Source: Acidobacteriota bacterium (GTDB taxonomy: Bacteria; Acidobacteriota; Holophagae; Thermotomaculales; Thermotomaculaceae). From it: 15,204 nt of DNA. Under the pieces are notes generated by a model, which did no database searches, had not been told where the DNA came from, and was given only the letters and a program-made list of their open reading frames with translations. This document shows positions 7,504 through 14,697 of the stretch, one piece after another. A program made the position numbers and the translations under genes. Where the stretch lies: NCBI GenBank assembly GCA_027038695.1, contig JALWHA010000089.1, forward strand, positions 1 through 15,204, written 5' to 3'. Positions within the stretch are counted from its first letter, which is position 1. Every line of letters starts with the position of its first letter.

Positions 7504-8692
7504 AGTACAGATCCTCTACAAAGATAAAATTAACCTTTTTATCAAGTTTAGGCATCTCTCTGGCAAGCACTTTTACGGTTTCAGGGTAATTATGGCCTAT
7601 GGCGATTGCGTAACCGTGTTCGTAAGCCTTTTTCACCGCCTCTTTTAACTGTTTTGTTATGTGCGACGGGTCAATTTGATTATCTAAAAAAACATCCCTT
7701 GACATAACCTTAAAACCTAATTTTTTTGCCTCTTCAATAACCACACTTTTCGGGGTCGTTCTTGAGTCAATAAAGAATTTTTTATGCTTTGACGCATAAG
7801 AGAGAATAACCCTTACGGCAAAGCGGGACTGGGTAACAGCCGAACCCATATGGTTGTTAAACCCCTCTGCAAAAGCGATATTCGCAAAAGCGTTATTTAA
7901 TTTTTTGATGATCTCTTTTTTTCTGTCTGTTTTAAAAATCGCTCCCGGCCCGGGGTTCGCTTTAGGATAACTGATAGGCTCCATAGGCATATGAAGGATA
8001 ACCTTATAGCCTTTTCCGTTTGCAAGATAAGCGCATTTTTTTGAATATGTTCTAAAGGGAAGTATGGCAAAGGTTATAGGGTAGGGGATTGTTAACGCTT
8101 TTTCAAATGATTTCATGTGCCCTAACCCGCAATCGTCAATTATTATAGCCAATAGAGGCTGTCCTTTGATCTTTATACGCTTCTTTTGCGGCCTTTTTGC
8201 GGTATGTGTCTCTTTAGGCAGAGGCTCTTCGTACATAAACTTTTTCTTAACCTGTTTTTTTGAAGGTTTTTTGTGCTTTTTAAACCTTATTTGATTTTGC
8301 TTTAAGTTAATGAGTACTTTGACAACTTCCTTACCGTTGTCAACCTTTAAAAGTATCTGCCCGTCGGCCTTGACCTCTTCCACCTTGTATTTTTCAGGTA
8401 ATTTATCCTTTAAAGACTTGATAAAAACCGAAACTTTATTTTTCGGAGCACTTATTTTGTATACAAGGTTTGCCCTGTCGTCAAAGGTTTTGCTTAGCCT
8501 CGCTTCTTTATTAAAGGTTTTTTGATAAGCAGATTTTATCGCTGTTTGCAAATCCCCTTTTTTATGTGAAGATGTTACAAAAAAATAGACAAATACCGAT
8601 ATTATCACAAAGGCAATTATTCCCAAAAATACTCTTGAGAAAATGCCGGTTTTCTTTTTTCTTCTCTTAGGCCGCCTTTTTCTTGTCGCCAT
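7490..8692 (-). CDS. Divergent polysaccharide deacetylase family protein (YibQ-like)
   Basis: This 400-residue protein is anchored by one helix (about 17-39) after a very basic N-terminus (KRRPKRRKKK), which should place the rest in the periplasm. Residues about 45-135 form a small uncharacterised domain, and 136-178 are a Lys-rich linker. The C-terminal half (about 179-400) matches the divergent polysaccharide deacetylase fold: AIIIDDCGLG (182-191), HMPMEP (234-239), NNHMGS (279-284), FIDSRTT (307-313), RDVFLDN (332-338) and IGHNYPET (365-372). The Asp, His and Asn residues expected at the metal and substrate site look intact. The family often sits with envC and an S41 peptidase, as here, which points to cell-wall or septum work; the exact substrate is not known. 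It overlaps the S41 gene by 26 bases. Confidence 0.85.
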   Translation of the reverse strand: MATRKRRPKRRKKKTGIFSRVFLGIIAFVIISVFVYFFVTSSHKKGDLQTAIKSAYQKTFNKEARLSKTFDDRANLVYKISAPKNKVSVFIKSLKDKLPEKYKVEEVKADGQILLKVDNGKEVVKVLINLKQNQIRFKKHKKPSKKQVKKKFMYEEPLPKETHTAKRPQKKRIKIKGQPLLAIIIDDCGLGHMKSFEKALTIPYPITFAILPFRTYSKKCAYLANGKGYKVILHMPMEPISYPKANPGPGAIFKTDRKKEIIKKLNNAFANIAFAEGFNNHMGSAVTQSRFAVRVILSYASKHKKFFIDSRTTPKSVVIEEAKKLGFKVMSRDVFLDNQIDPSHITKQLKEAVKKAYEHGYAIAIGHNYPETVKVLAREMPKLDKKVNFIFVEDLYYGRY

Positions 8693-9785
8693 TTTCCTTT
8701 TTTTCCTTAAGGTATCTGTTTATAGCTCCTATAATTTCGTCGTCGTCAATAAAACTCCTGATATCCGGCAAAACCCCTTTAAGGTCTAAAGGCTTATACA
8801 TCGTAACCGCAATATTGACATAATCGCCGGAGTTCAGTTTGAAGGTTTGAAAATCGTATGCGCTTCCCCCCGTTCTGCCTCCTACAAACTTTACGTTGTC
8901 AGAACCTTTAAGCAGGTTTGCAAAGACATCGGCAGCGTTCATTGTTAAAGAAGAAATTGCGAAAAAAACTGTTTTTTTGCCTTTATAACATTCTGATATA
9001 TTTGATTTTATTTCTGAATCTTTTTCCTTGCTGTGTTTTTGTATCGTTACAGGTTCCCCTTTGAAAAAACTTGCAAAATTCACCATTTCGGCGTAGTTTG
9101 CATCCTTTGAGTATCTTATGTCAATTATGGGGGTAGGGGTTTCATTGATGTATTTTTTCATGTTTTCAAAACTCTTATCTGTGAACATAAAAAGTTGAAA
9201 AACCTTTGATTTATCAATAGTGCTAATCTTAAAGTCAACAGGTTTGTACTCCTTATACTCAAACTGCTTTTCAATGTCTTTTGACAGATCGTTAGAGTAG
9301 AAATCAACCGCTATTTTGTTCCCGATTTTCCCGTGAAGCATGGCGTCAATCTCGTAAAGAGACATATTGAACGCCTGCATGCCGTTTATCTTTCTGATGA
9401 TGGTTCCCGGCTTTATGCCTGCCTGAAAGGCGTCGCTATCGGGATTAGAGTACACCACCTGGGCGTAATTGCCCCTTTTGGTTACCTCTATTCCGAGGGT
9501 TCCCTTAAGGTTAAACCTGTCTTTTATCTTTGCCATAATATCCTTTGTTATAAAACTGTTATCCTCATTTAAACTTTGCACTCCGCCTCTGTATGCTCCC
9601 AAAATCAGCTTTTTCTTATCAACCGGTTCAACATACTTTGCGATAACTATATCGTAAACTTTACCGAAAATACCGAACATCCTGTACGGGTCTTCGTCTT
9701 TTCCCTTTTTAAACTTGATAAAAGCAAATGCACTGATAAACGCTATCAATAAAACAAAAACAATTAGTTTAACCTTTGACTTCAT
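8667..9785 (-). CDS. S41 (CtpA/Prc-like) PDZ protein, predicted catalytically dead
   Basis: Counting from the ATG at 9785 the protein has 372 residues: a membrane anchor (about 5-23), a helical lead-in, a PDZ domain (about 95-165, containing AGIKPGTIIRKINGM) and an S41 core (about 185-350, with IIDIRYS and VGGRTGG). Active S41 peptidases use Ser in an S-A-S-A/S-E segment and Lys 25 residues later in F-G-K-G. Here the segments read T-M-N-A-A-D and T-G-G-S-A, so Asn283 and Ser308 stand where Ser and Lys should be, exactly 25 residues apart. Protease activity is therefore unlikely; a scaffolding or peptide-binding role is possible. An in-frame ATG at 9815 would add 10 residues but has no Shine-Dalgarno sequence, while 9785 has GAGGAG at ideal distance. 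The gene lies between envC and the deacetylase, a common arrangement. Confidence 0.85.
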   Translation of the reverse strand: MKSKVKLIVFVLLIAFISAFAFIKFKKGKDEDPYRMFGIFGKVYDIVIAKYVEPVDKKKLILGAYRGGVQSLNEDNSFITKDIMAKIKDRFNLKGTLGIEVTKRGNYAQVVYSNPDSDAFQAGIKPGTIIRKINGMQAFNMSLYEIDAMLHGKIGNKIAVDFYSNDLSKDIEKQFEYKEYKPVDFKISTIDKSKVFQLFMFTDKSFENMKKYINETPTPIIDIRYSKDANYAEMVNFASFFKGEPVTIQKHSKEKDSEIKSNISECYKGKKTVFFAISSLTMNAADVFANLLKGSDNVKFVGGRTGGSAYDFQTFKLNSGDYVNIAVTMYKPLDLKGVLPDIRSFIDDDEIIGAINRYLKEKKENGDKKKAA

Positions 9786-9791
9786 TCTTTT

Positions 9792-9797
9792 CTCCTC
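9792..9797 (-). promoter_or_regulatory. Shine-Dalgarno sequence that sets the S41 gene start
   Basis: GAGGAG on the minus strand ends 6 bases before the ATG at 9785 and overlaps the envC stop codon. No comparable site precedes the alternative ATG at 9815. This favours the shorter start and leaves an 11-base gap to envC in place of a 19-base overlap. Confidence 0.75.
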
Positions 9798-10921
9798 TAT
9801 CTTTTTTTCACCCATTTTAACGGATTTAAAGGTTTTTTATTGTACCAGATTTCAAAATGAAAAATATTTCCATGCAACGACGCTGTATTTCCCGTTGTCC
9901 CTATAACATCTCCCTTTGCTACTATCTGATTGATTTTAACAAAAATTTTGTCAAGATGCGCATAAAATGTGTAATAACCGAATCCGTGGTCTATTATTAT
10001 TAATTTGCCGTAACTTTTATACCAATCGGCAAAAACCACCACTCCGTCGTAGAAGGCTTTTACCTTTCTGCCCTTTCTCACTTTAAGCGTTATCCCGTTA
10101 CTCTTTACCCTTGCCCTATACCTTCCTATCCTGTAAGTTCCGAACCTCTCTATTAACCTGCCTCGTACCGGAAGAGACAACAATCCCTTGAATTTCTTCA
10201 TCGGAATTGCCGAAGGGTTTTTAGGGGTAGGCTTTTTTGTTAAAGATTCCATTAAGAGTTTTAGCAATCTGTTTCTCTCTTTCAAAAGCGCAAGATATTT
10301 AGTTTTTTTTCGTTTCAGCCTTTTGTACATTTTTTTTTGCTCAATCAGGGTTTGAGAAAGTTGTTTGCGGGTATCAGACAATTTAACTATGGTTTCTTTC
10401 AAATTTTTTCTCTCAAATTCAAGCATTGTTGCTCTGTCTTTTTTTTCGGATGTTAAGTTTTTCAGTGTTTTTAGCGCATTTCTGTCTTTTTCGTTCAGGT
10501 AAGATAATGTATTTAATTGGTACAAAAACTCCTCTTCTTTTGAGGGGGAAAGCAAAGCCTCAAGCAATGTGTAATCCCCCTTTTTATACAATTCCTTTAC
10601 CCTGTTTTTTAAATATGTTTCAATTTTTATTATCTTTTTGTCCAATAAATTTATCTCTTTTTTTAGTTGTTTTATCTCCAGCTCCGTCTCACCTTTTTTA
10701 ATCTTCAGGTATTCTGTTTTTTTCTTTAAGATCTCTATCTTTCTTGAAATTAACTCTATGTTGTCACTAACGGTTTTGGCCTGTTTCTTTAACTCGTTGT
10801 ACTTTTGCTCCAATTCGTTTATATTCTGCTTAAGGGTTATCACCAGATTTTCCGAAGAAAACAGAAAGAATGAGAACAAAATCGCTAAACTTGCAAACAG
10901 AAAAACTTTTCTTTTAAACAT
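9797..10921 (-). CDS. envC: EnvC-like murein hydrolase activator (degenerate LytM/M23)
   Basis: The protein has 374 residues: a signal peptide (1 to about 23), a long coiled coil (about 25-225) and a C-terminal LytM domain (about 248-372). The domain resembles E. coli EnvC closely, including the stretch VKAF-DGVVVFADW-KSYG (287-305) and NPLKW at the end. Zinc ligands of active M23 enzymes are missing: the H-x-G-x-D segment reads S274-N-G-I-T278, and the first His of HxH is Ile353, with only His322 and His355 kept. EnvC lacks these ligands too; it activates amidases at the septum in place of cutting the wall itself. Coiled coil plus degenerate LytM therefore suggests the same job. FtsEX, EnvC's usual partner, is not in the window. 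No clear Shine-Dalgarno sequence precedes the start, which overlaps the upstream gene by 8 bases. Confidence 0.87.
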   Translation of the reverse strand: MFKRKVFLFASLAILFSFFLFSSENLVITLKQNINELEQKYNELKKQAKTVSDNIELISRKIEILKKKTEYLKIKKGETELEIKQLKKEINLLDKKIIKIETYLKNRVKELYKKGDYTLLEALLSPSKEEEFLYQLNTLSYLNEKDRNALKTLKNLTSEKKDRATMLEFERKNLKETIVKLSDTRKQLSQTLIEQKKMYKRLKRKKTKYLALLKERNRLLKLLMESLTKKPTPKNPSAIPMKKFKGLLSLPVRGRLIERFGTYRIGRYRARVKSNGITLKVRKGRKVKAFYDGVVVFADWYKSYGKLIIIDHGFGYYTFYAHLDKIFVKINQIVAKGDVIGTTGNTASLHGNIFHFEIWYNKKPLNPLKWVKKR

Positions 10922-11240
10922 TGAAATTCATAATACGCAAAAGGTTAATAAAAAATTCTTTAAAGCAAAAAGCAATATAACACAGTGCCAGAAACACGTA
11001 AATGACGGCAGCGGTAACGGATTCTTTATCCACACTTCTCTTTGTGGAAATATACATTGCGCCTAAATGGATAACCCCCGCAAGTCCCCATAAAACAACG
11101 GTAAGTAAAGGCTTTGTCAATAAAAAAAATAATCCCAAACCGGTTATGGCAACGGTGGTAACGCCGAAAGCAAAACCGTAAACAAAGTCAAGGCTGTAGA
11201 AAAATCCCAATCCCGACATATATGTGTTCAACAAAAACAC
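10914..11240 (-). CDS. Small multi-pass membrane protein, unknown function
   Basis: I do not recognise this protein. From the GTG at 11240 it has 108 residues and is almost wholly hydrophobic, with three or four membrane segments (about 10-41, possibly two passes, then 44-65 and 75-95). A basic stretch, STKR (65-68), lies between the last two. There is no signal peptide or known motif. It overlaps envC by 8 bases and occupies the position, just before envC, where ftsX is found in many genomes, but the size and topology do not match FtsX. The GTG start has no convincing ribosome-binding site; the frame stays open upstream, and an earlier start behind a perfect Shine-Dalgarno sequence is likely (see 11277-11291), giving about 121 residues. 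Confidence 0.68.
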   Translation of the reverse strand: MFLLNTYMSGLGFFYSLDFVYGFAFGVTTVAITGLGLFFLLTKPLLTVVLWGLAGVIHLGAMYISTKRSVDKESVTAAVIYVFLALCYIAFCFKEFFINLLRIMNFNV

Positions 11241-11276
11241 TCTTCTTTGTTTTTTGTCTAATCTGCTAATGTCAAA

Positions 11277-11291
11277 CAGGCTCAGACCTCC
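11277..11291 (-). promoter_or_regulatory. Strong Shine-Dalgarno sequence with a possible CTG start
   Basis: On the minus strand GGAGGT (11286-11291) lies 6 bases before a CTG (11277-11279) that is in frame with the small membrane protein and would add 13 residues, including a basic DKKQRR stretch just before the first helix. No ATG, GTG or TTG in this frame sits at a suitable distance from it. Either CTG (or the ATT four codons later... a rarer choice) initiates, or the Shine-Dalgarno match is fortuitous and GTG 11240 is used. Confidence 0.45.
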
Positions 11292-11302
11292 ACCCCTATC
11301 GT

Positions 11303-12202
11303 TTATCTTATGTAATTTCTGAACAAGTTTAACCTGTTTTCCACCTCTGTTAAAGTCAGGGTTTTCATTCTGTCAACGCTGAAATCCTCTATTTGAAAAG
11401 AAGAAACAACGGTCCCGACCTTCAAGCCTTCCCTGAATGTGTCAAAAGAGAAACTTCCGAACTTGTCAACATAGCCTAAAAAACCTGACGCAAAGGTATC
11501 TCCCGCTCCTGTCGGGTCAATAACCTTTTCAACCGGGAATGCGGGAAGCAGCGCAATATCGTTTTTTGAAAACAGGGACGCTCCGTATTCCCCCCTTTTT
11601 ATACAAACAAACTCAGGTCCCATTTCAAGGATTTTCCTTGCGGCTTTAACCACTATCTTTTCTCCCGTTAAAAGCCTTGCTTCGCCGTCGTTTACAAATA
11701 TGAGATCAACCTTTTTAATCACATCTTTCAACTCTTCAGGCGTGGTGTTAATCCATAGGTTCATAGTATCCGCCGCAATAAACTTAACCTTGTTCTTAAC
11801 CTGATTGATAACCTTTAATTGCAGTGAAGGATGGATATTTCCTAAAAATAGTATGTTTGAGTCCATATAGGATTCCGGAATAACCGGGTCAAACTCGGCA
11901 AAAACATTTAATTGAGTATCGTGAGTAACCGCTTCGTTAAGGTTCTCCCCGTACTCCCCTTTCCAGAAAAAAGTCTTCCCCTCTTTTTTTACAAGACCTT
12001 CAAGGTTTATCCCCCTGTTTTTTAAAAGTGCTATATCCTCGTCCCTGAAATCATTGCCTACCACCCCTACAAGGTTTACCTTTGTAAAAAGAGACGCTCC
12101 CATTGAAAAATGGGTAGCCGAACCTCCAAGAACCCTTTCTCTTTCCCCGAAAGGGGTTTTCAATGAATCATATGCAACCGAACCTACTGCTATTATCGCC
12201 AT
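11303..12202 (-). CDS. PfkB/ribokinase-family sugar kinase
   Basis: The protein is a cytoplasmic kinase of 299 residues, a normal length for the family. It opens with IIAVGSVAYDS and has the family's first signature in LGGSATHFSMGAS (25-37). The second signature is DPTGAGDTFASGF (229-241), where Asp235 is the catalytic base and GAG forms the anion hole. Such enzymes phosphorylate sugars or nucleosides with ATP; the substrate (fructose, ribose, adenosine or another) cannot be read from the sequence. It has an AGGAG Shine-Dalgarno sequence 6 bases before the ATG (12209-12213). It lies 49 bases after the TPR-thioredoxin gene and may share its transcript or use its own promoter in the gap. There is no obvious link to the envelope genes downstream. 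Confidence 0.9.
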   Translation of the reverse strand: MAIIAVGSVAYDSLKTPFGERERVLGGSATHFSMGASLFTKVNLVGVVGNDFRDEDIALLKNRGINLEGLVKKEGKTFFWKGEYGENLNEAVTHDTQLNVFAEFDPVIPESYMDSNILFLGNIHPSLQLKVINQVKNKVKFIAADTMNLWINTTPEELKDVIKKVDLIFVNDGEARLLTGEKIVVKAARKILEMGPEFVCIKRGEYGASLFSKNDIALLPAFPVEKVIDPTGAGDTFASGFLGYVDKFGSFSFDTFREGLKVGTVVSSFQIEDFSVDRMKTLTLTEVENRLNLFRNYIR

Positions 12203-12234
12203 TTCAATCTCCTAACATTCCTTTTTGCTTTTAG

Positions 12235-12243
12235 ATTTTACCA
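12235..12243 (-). promoter_or_regulatory. Possible internal promoter for the sugar kinase (extended -10)
   Basis: In the short gap after the TPR gene, the minus strand reads TGGTAAAAT, a TGn element joined to a TAAAAT -10 box. A start of transcription near 12228 would give a leader of about 26 bases containing the AGGAG site. No clear -35 box was seen, as is usual with extended -10 promoters. In A+T-rich DNA such a match can arise by chance. Confidence 0.35.
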
Positions 12244-12251
12244 CAAAACTA

Positions 12252-13376
12252 TTATTTCTTTTTCCCCCCTATTTTTTTCAAATAAGAAAGCAGAGGGTTG
12301 AAGTTTTCATTGGGAAAGCCTATAAAAATCTTATCAATTTTACCGGCGGGATTAATTATAGCGAAATGAGGCAGGGTATAAACCCTGTAATCCCTGTATG
12401 TTTTATCATTGCCTACAATTGCCACCGGGTACTTGATCTTTTTGTTTTGAGTGATAAACCAGGTAAAGAATTTTTCCTGCTTTTTCCTGTCAACCTTTTG
12501 AGGAAACAGGTTTATTCCGATAAATTCAAGGCGGTTTCTATACTTTTTATAAATACCGTCAATGTAAGGCAAGGCCATTATGCTCCCCTTTGACCTGCCT
12601 GAAAAAAAGAACACAACTGTGTATTTTCCTCTGTTTTGAGAAAGTTTTATATCTTTTTTGTTAAAAGAAAGAACAATGTTGCTTATTTTCGGCGCTTCTT
12701 TGCCTATTAACTCCAATTGGCTCTCCACGTTATCTGCAAGGATCTTTTCATTTTTATCCGTTATCTTCTTCAATAACTCTTTAAAGTATGCCTCACCCTG
12801 TTTGACCCTGTTTTGCAACTCAAAACTCTCCATTAAGCCTAAATACGCAAAATACCTGACATTAAGGTTGTTTACATTGGAATTAACAATATCTTTAAAC
12901 ACGCTTTCCGCTAATTTGTAACGGCCTTTTTTTATTAGGCCGAATCCCACGTTCACGAAATCAAGTGCAACCCTCGGTTGAGAATAGTTTATCTTTTTAA
13001 AAGAAGCTATTGCCTTTTTAAATTTATTTAAAAGAAAATAAGTTTGTCCTAAAGTGCAGTAATAATAATTCTCATTCTTTTTTTTAACCTTAACCTTTTT
13101 TAGAATTAAAAGCGCTTTTGAAGGGGAACTTATATTATTGTACATTCTCGCCGCAAGGATTTTATCCTCGTCACTCATATCGTTTTTATGTTTTTCAATA
13201 AGGCTGAGATAGGTCTTTTTTACCATCTTTTTAAACCCTATTAACTGCTTCTCGGTTGCGACCACACTCCCTTTAGCAGTTAATTTTTGTAAGTTATGGC
13301 GGTAATCGTCTCTCAACCCCGCAAACAGGTTTAAGCTTAAAAGAGGCAATAATAATAAAATCAATCTTTTTTTCAT
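12252..13376 (-). CDS. Exported TPR protein with a redox-inactive thioredoxin-like domain
   Basis: The protein has 374 residues. An N-terminal signal peptide (1 to about 19, ending LNLFAG) predicts export. Residues about 70-205 are helical TPR-like repeats, clearest at 104-128 and 138-168. Residues about 228-370 form a TlpA/AhpC-type thioredoxin fold: KYTVVFFFSGRSKGS (251-265), LEFIGINLF (283-291) and TLPHFAIINPAGKI (334-347) with the usual cis-Pro at 336. The redox Cys-x-x-Cys position is SGRSKGS, so no disulfide chemistry is expected; the only Cys, at 107, lies in the TPR part. It is first in the long minus-strand run. A GGGAG Shine-Dalgarno sequence lies 5 bases upstream of the ATG. Function is unknown; binding or sensing in the periplasm is a reasonable guess. 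Confidence 0.82.
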   Translation of the reverse strand: MKKRLILLLLPLLSLNLFAGLRDDYRHNLQKLTAKGSVVATEKQLIGFKKMVKKTYLSLIEKHKNDMSDEDKILAARMYNNISSPSKALLILKKVKVKKKNENYYYCTLGQTYFLLNKFKKAIASFKKINYSQPRVALDFVNVGFGLIKKGRYKLAESVFKDIVNSNVNNLNVRYFAYLGLMESFELQNRVKQGEAYFKELLKKITDKNEKILADNVESQLELIGKEAPKISNIVLSFNKKDIKLSQNRGKYTVVFFFSGRSKGSIMALPYIDGIYKKYRNRLEFIGINLFPQKVDRKKQEKFFTWFITQNKKIKYPVAIVGNDKTYRDYRVYTLPHFAIINPAGKIDKIFIGFPNENFNPLLSYLKKIGGKKK

Positions 13377-13454
13377 ATCAACTCCCTTTTTCTTTTCATT
13401 ATGTTAGACGGCAAACTCTAAAAAAGTGTTTTTACCTGACACGCTTTCAAAACT

Positions 13455-13460
13455 ATTATA
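13455..13460 (-). promoter_or_regulatory. Candidate -10 box for the 13-gene minus-strand run
   Basis: The minus strand reads TATAAT here. Transcription would start near 13448, about 72 bases ahead of the TPR gene. No good -35 box lies 17 bases upstream and there is no TGn extension, so the call rests on the perfect -10 and on its position. Confidence 0.35.
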
Positions 13461-13484
13461 AAACTCTTTTCCCCTCTTTGCATG

Positions 13485-13502
13485 GATAATAGCGGTATTA
13501 TC
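13485..13502. promoter_or_regulatory. Palindrome, possible operator
   Basis: GATAATA and TATTATC are perfect 7-base inverted arms around GCGG. The site sits upstream of the candidate -10 box of the minus-strand run, where an activator or repressor could bind. No T-tract follows on either strand, so it is not a terminator. Confidence 0.4.
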
Positions 13503-13688
13503 TTATATTCAATCTGAAAATTATCTATATGTCATGGTTGCACAAGTTATACGGCAGTGATAGCCCTTATCTATTGCATGGAATGACAAAACCTGACACG
13601 GTGCATGAAAATGTGTATACTAACCGTTAAAGTGTGTTCACTTTTTTCATGACGGGACATTCCTGAAATCGGCGAATAAACAAAAGTT

Positions 13689-13697
13689 TGATAAAAT
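13689..13697 (+). promoter_or_regulatory. Candidate extended -10 promoter for the YheT-like gene
   Basis: The plus strand reads TGATAAAAT: a TGn element joined to TAAAAT. A start near 13704 would give a leader of about 22 bases that includes the AAGGGG Shine-Dalgarno sequence at 13715-13720. No clear -35 box is present. Confidence 0.4.
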
Positions 13698-13725
13698 TTA
13701 ATTAACAAATTGGTAAGGGGTGATT

Positions 13726-14688
13726 ATGGACTATAAACCGCCGTTAGTTTTCAGAAGCGGGTATTGGAATACAATTTATCCCACATACTTTAGAAAGGTT
13801 GAAGGGGTGATTTACAAAAGGGAAAAGATAGACACAAAGGACGGGGATTTTCTGCTTTTAGATTGGTCTGTTGTAAACCCTAACTCAAATTGGCTTGTTA
13901 TTGTTTCTCACGGGCTTGAAGGGAAATCCGATAGGGCTTATGTTAAGGGAATGGTAAAGGCTTTTAATGGCATAGGGGTTAACGCACTTGCGTGGAATTT
14001 TAGAGGGTGCGGGGGAGAGATAAACAAAAAACCCCAGATGTATCACAGTTGCAAGATAGAGGATTTAGAGTGCGTAATTGAACACGCCGTAAATAAGGGT
14101 TTTGAAAATATTGTGCTTGTTGGCTTTAGTATGGGGGGAAATTTAAGTTTGTTTTATACAGGCAAAAAGGGCGAAAACATACTTCCTGAAATCAAAGGGG
14201 TAATTGCTTTTTCGGTTCCCCTTGATTTACAGGATTCTTCGGAAACACTTTCCTCCCCTTTGAACAGTATTTTTATGAAAAGGTTTTTAAGAATGCTTAA
14301 AGAAAAATTGGAAGAAAAGCAAAAACTTTTCCCTGAAATAATATCCCTTGAAGGCTATGAAAAGGTAAAAACTTTCAAGGATTTTGACGACAGGTACACC
14401 GCACCGTTGCACGGTTTTAAAGACGCAAACCATTACTGGCAAACCTGCAGTTCGGGCCAACACCTTGAAAACATAAAAATCCCCGCACTTTTGGTAAATG
14501 CAAAGGACGACCCGTTTTTAGGGAGGAAATGCTATCCATCCGATGTGAAAAATCCTAATTTAACAATTGAGTATCCCAGATACGGCGGGCATGTAGGCTT
14601 TGTTTTAAAGAGAGAAGACGGGCTTTACTGGTCTGATTTAAGGGCGATTGGGTTTTTTAAGGAAAAGGTTTTGCCATTAAATTCTTAA
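13726..14688 (+). CDS. YheT/ABHD1-3-type alpha/beta hydrolase
   Basis: The protein has 320 residues, typical of the YheT group. Alpha/beta-hydrolase elements appear in order: VIVSHGLEG (58-66, oxyanion-hole loop), NFRGCGGE (91-98), GFSMGG (133-138, nucleophile Ser135), LLVNAKDDPFL (255-265, acid Asp262, or Asp261) and YGGHVGF (286-292, catalytic His289). It has no signal peptide, so it is cytoplasmic or membrane-peripheral. The natural substrate of bacterial YheT is not known; related eukaryotic proteins act on acyl lipids. The start at 13726 is preferred to an in-frame GTG at 13720, because the GTG lies within the Shine-Dalgarno sequence AAGGGGTG. It is followed by the epimerase gene after 24 bases, which has a promoter of its own. 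Confidence 0.9.
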   Translation: MDYKPPLVFRSGYWNTIYPTYFRKVEGVIYKREKIDTKDGDFLLLDWSVVNPNSNWLVIVSHGLEGKSDRAYVKGMVKAFNGIGVNALAWNFRGCGGEINKKPQMYHSCKIEDLECVIEHAVNKGFENIVLVGFSMGGNLSLFYTGKKGENILPEIKGVIAFSVPLDLQDSSETLSSPLNSIFMKRFLRMLKEKLEEKQKLFPEIISLEGYEKVKTFKDFDDRYTAPLHGFKDANHYWQTCSSGQHLENIKIPALLVNAKDDPFLGRKCYPSDVKNPNLTIEYPRYGGHVGFVLKREDGLYWSDLRAIGFFKEKVLPLNS

Positions 14689-14697
14689 TTTAAAATC

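Larger units (their letters stand above)
13377..13725. other. Non-coding divergent control region (349 bases)
   Basis: No convincing gene, tRNA or RNA fold was found here. The region separates the minus-strand run from the plus-strand pair and should hold both promoters. It contains a palindrome (13485-13502), two 9-10 base words each present twice (ACCTGACACG at 13434 and 13591; TTGCATGGA at 13478 and 13574, nested in the order A-B-B-A), and a small hairpin AAAGTG-TGTT-CACTTT (13629-13644). These are candidate regulator sites; the regulator is unknown. Confidence 0.6.

Noticed and set aside
8667..9815. Longer S41 protein starting at the ATG at 9815
   Set aside because: No Shine-Dalgarno sequence precedes it, while the in-frame ATG at 9785 has GAGGAG at 6 bases and still leaves a complete membrane anchor.
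13629..13644. Hairpin AAAGTG-TGTT-CACTTT followed by T residues as a terminator
   Set aside because: The stem is 6 pairs and mostly A-T, and no plus-strand gene lies upstream for it to terminate. It is recorded only as a possible regulatory site.
13720..13725. GTG at 13720 as the start of the YheT-like gene
   Set aside because: The GTG is part of the Shine-Dalgarno sequence AAGGGGTG; the ATG at 13726 is correctly spaced from it.
14677..14693. Inverted repeat TTAAATT-CTT-AATTTAA as a terminator after the YheT-like gene
   Set aside because: The stem is only A-T pairs, overlaps the stop codon and has no T-tract after it; it would be a weak terminator at best.
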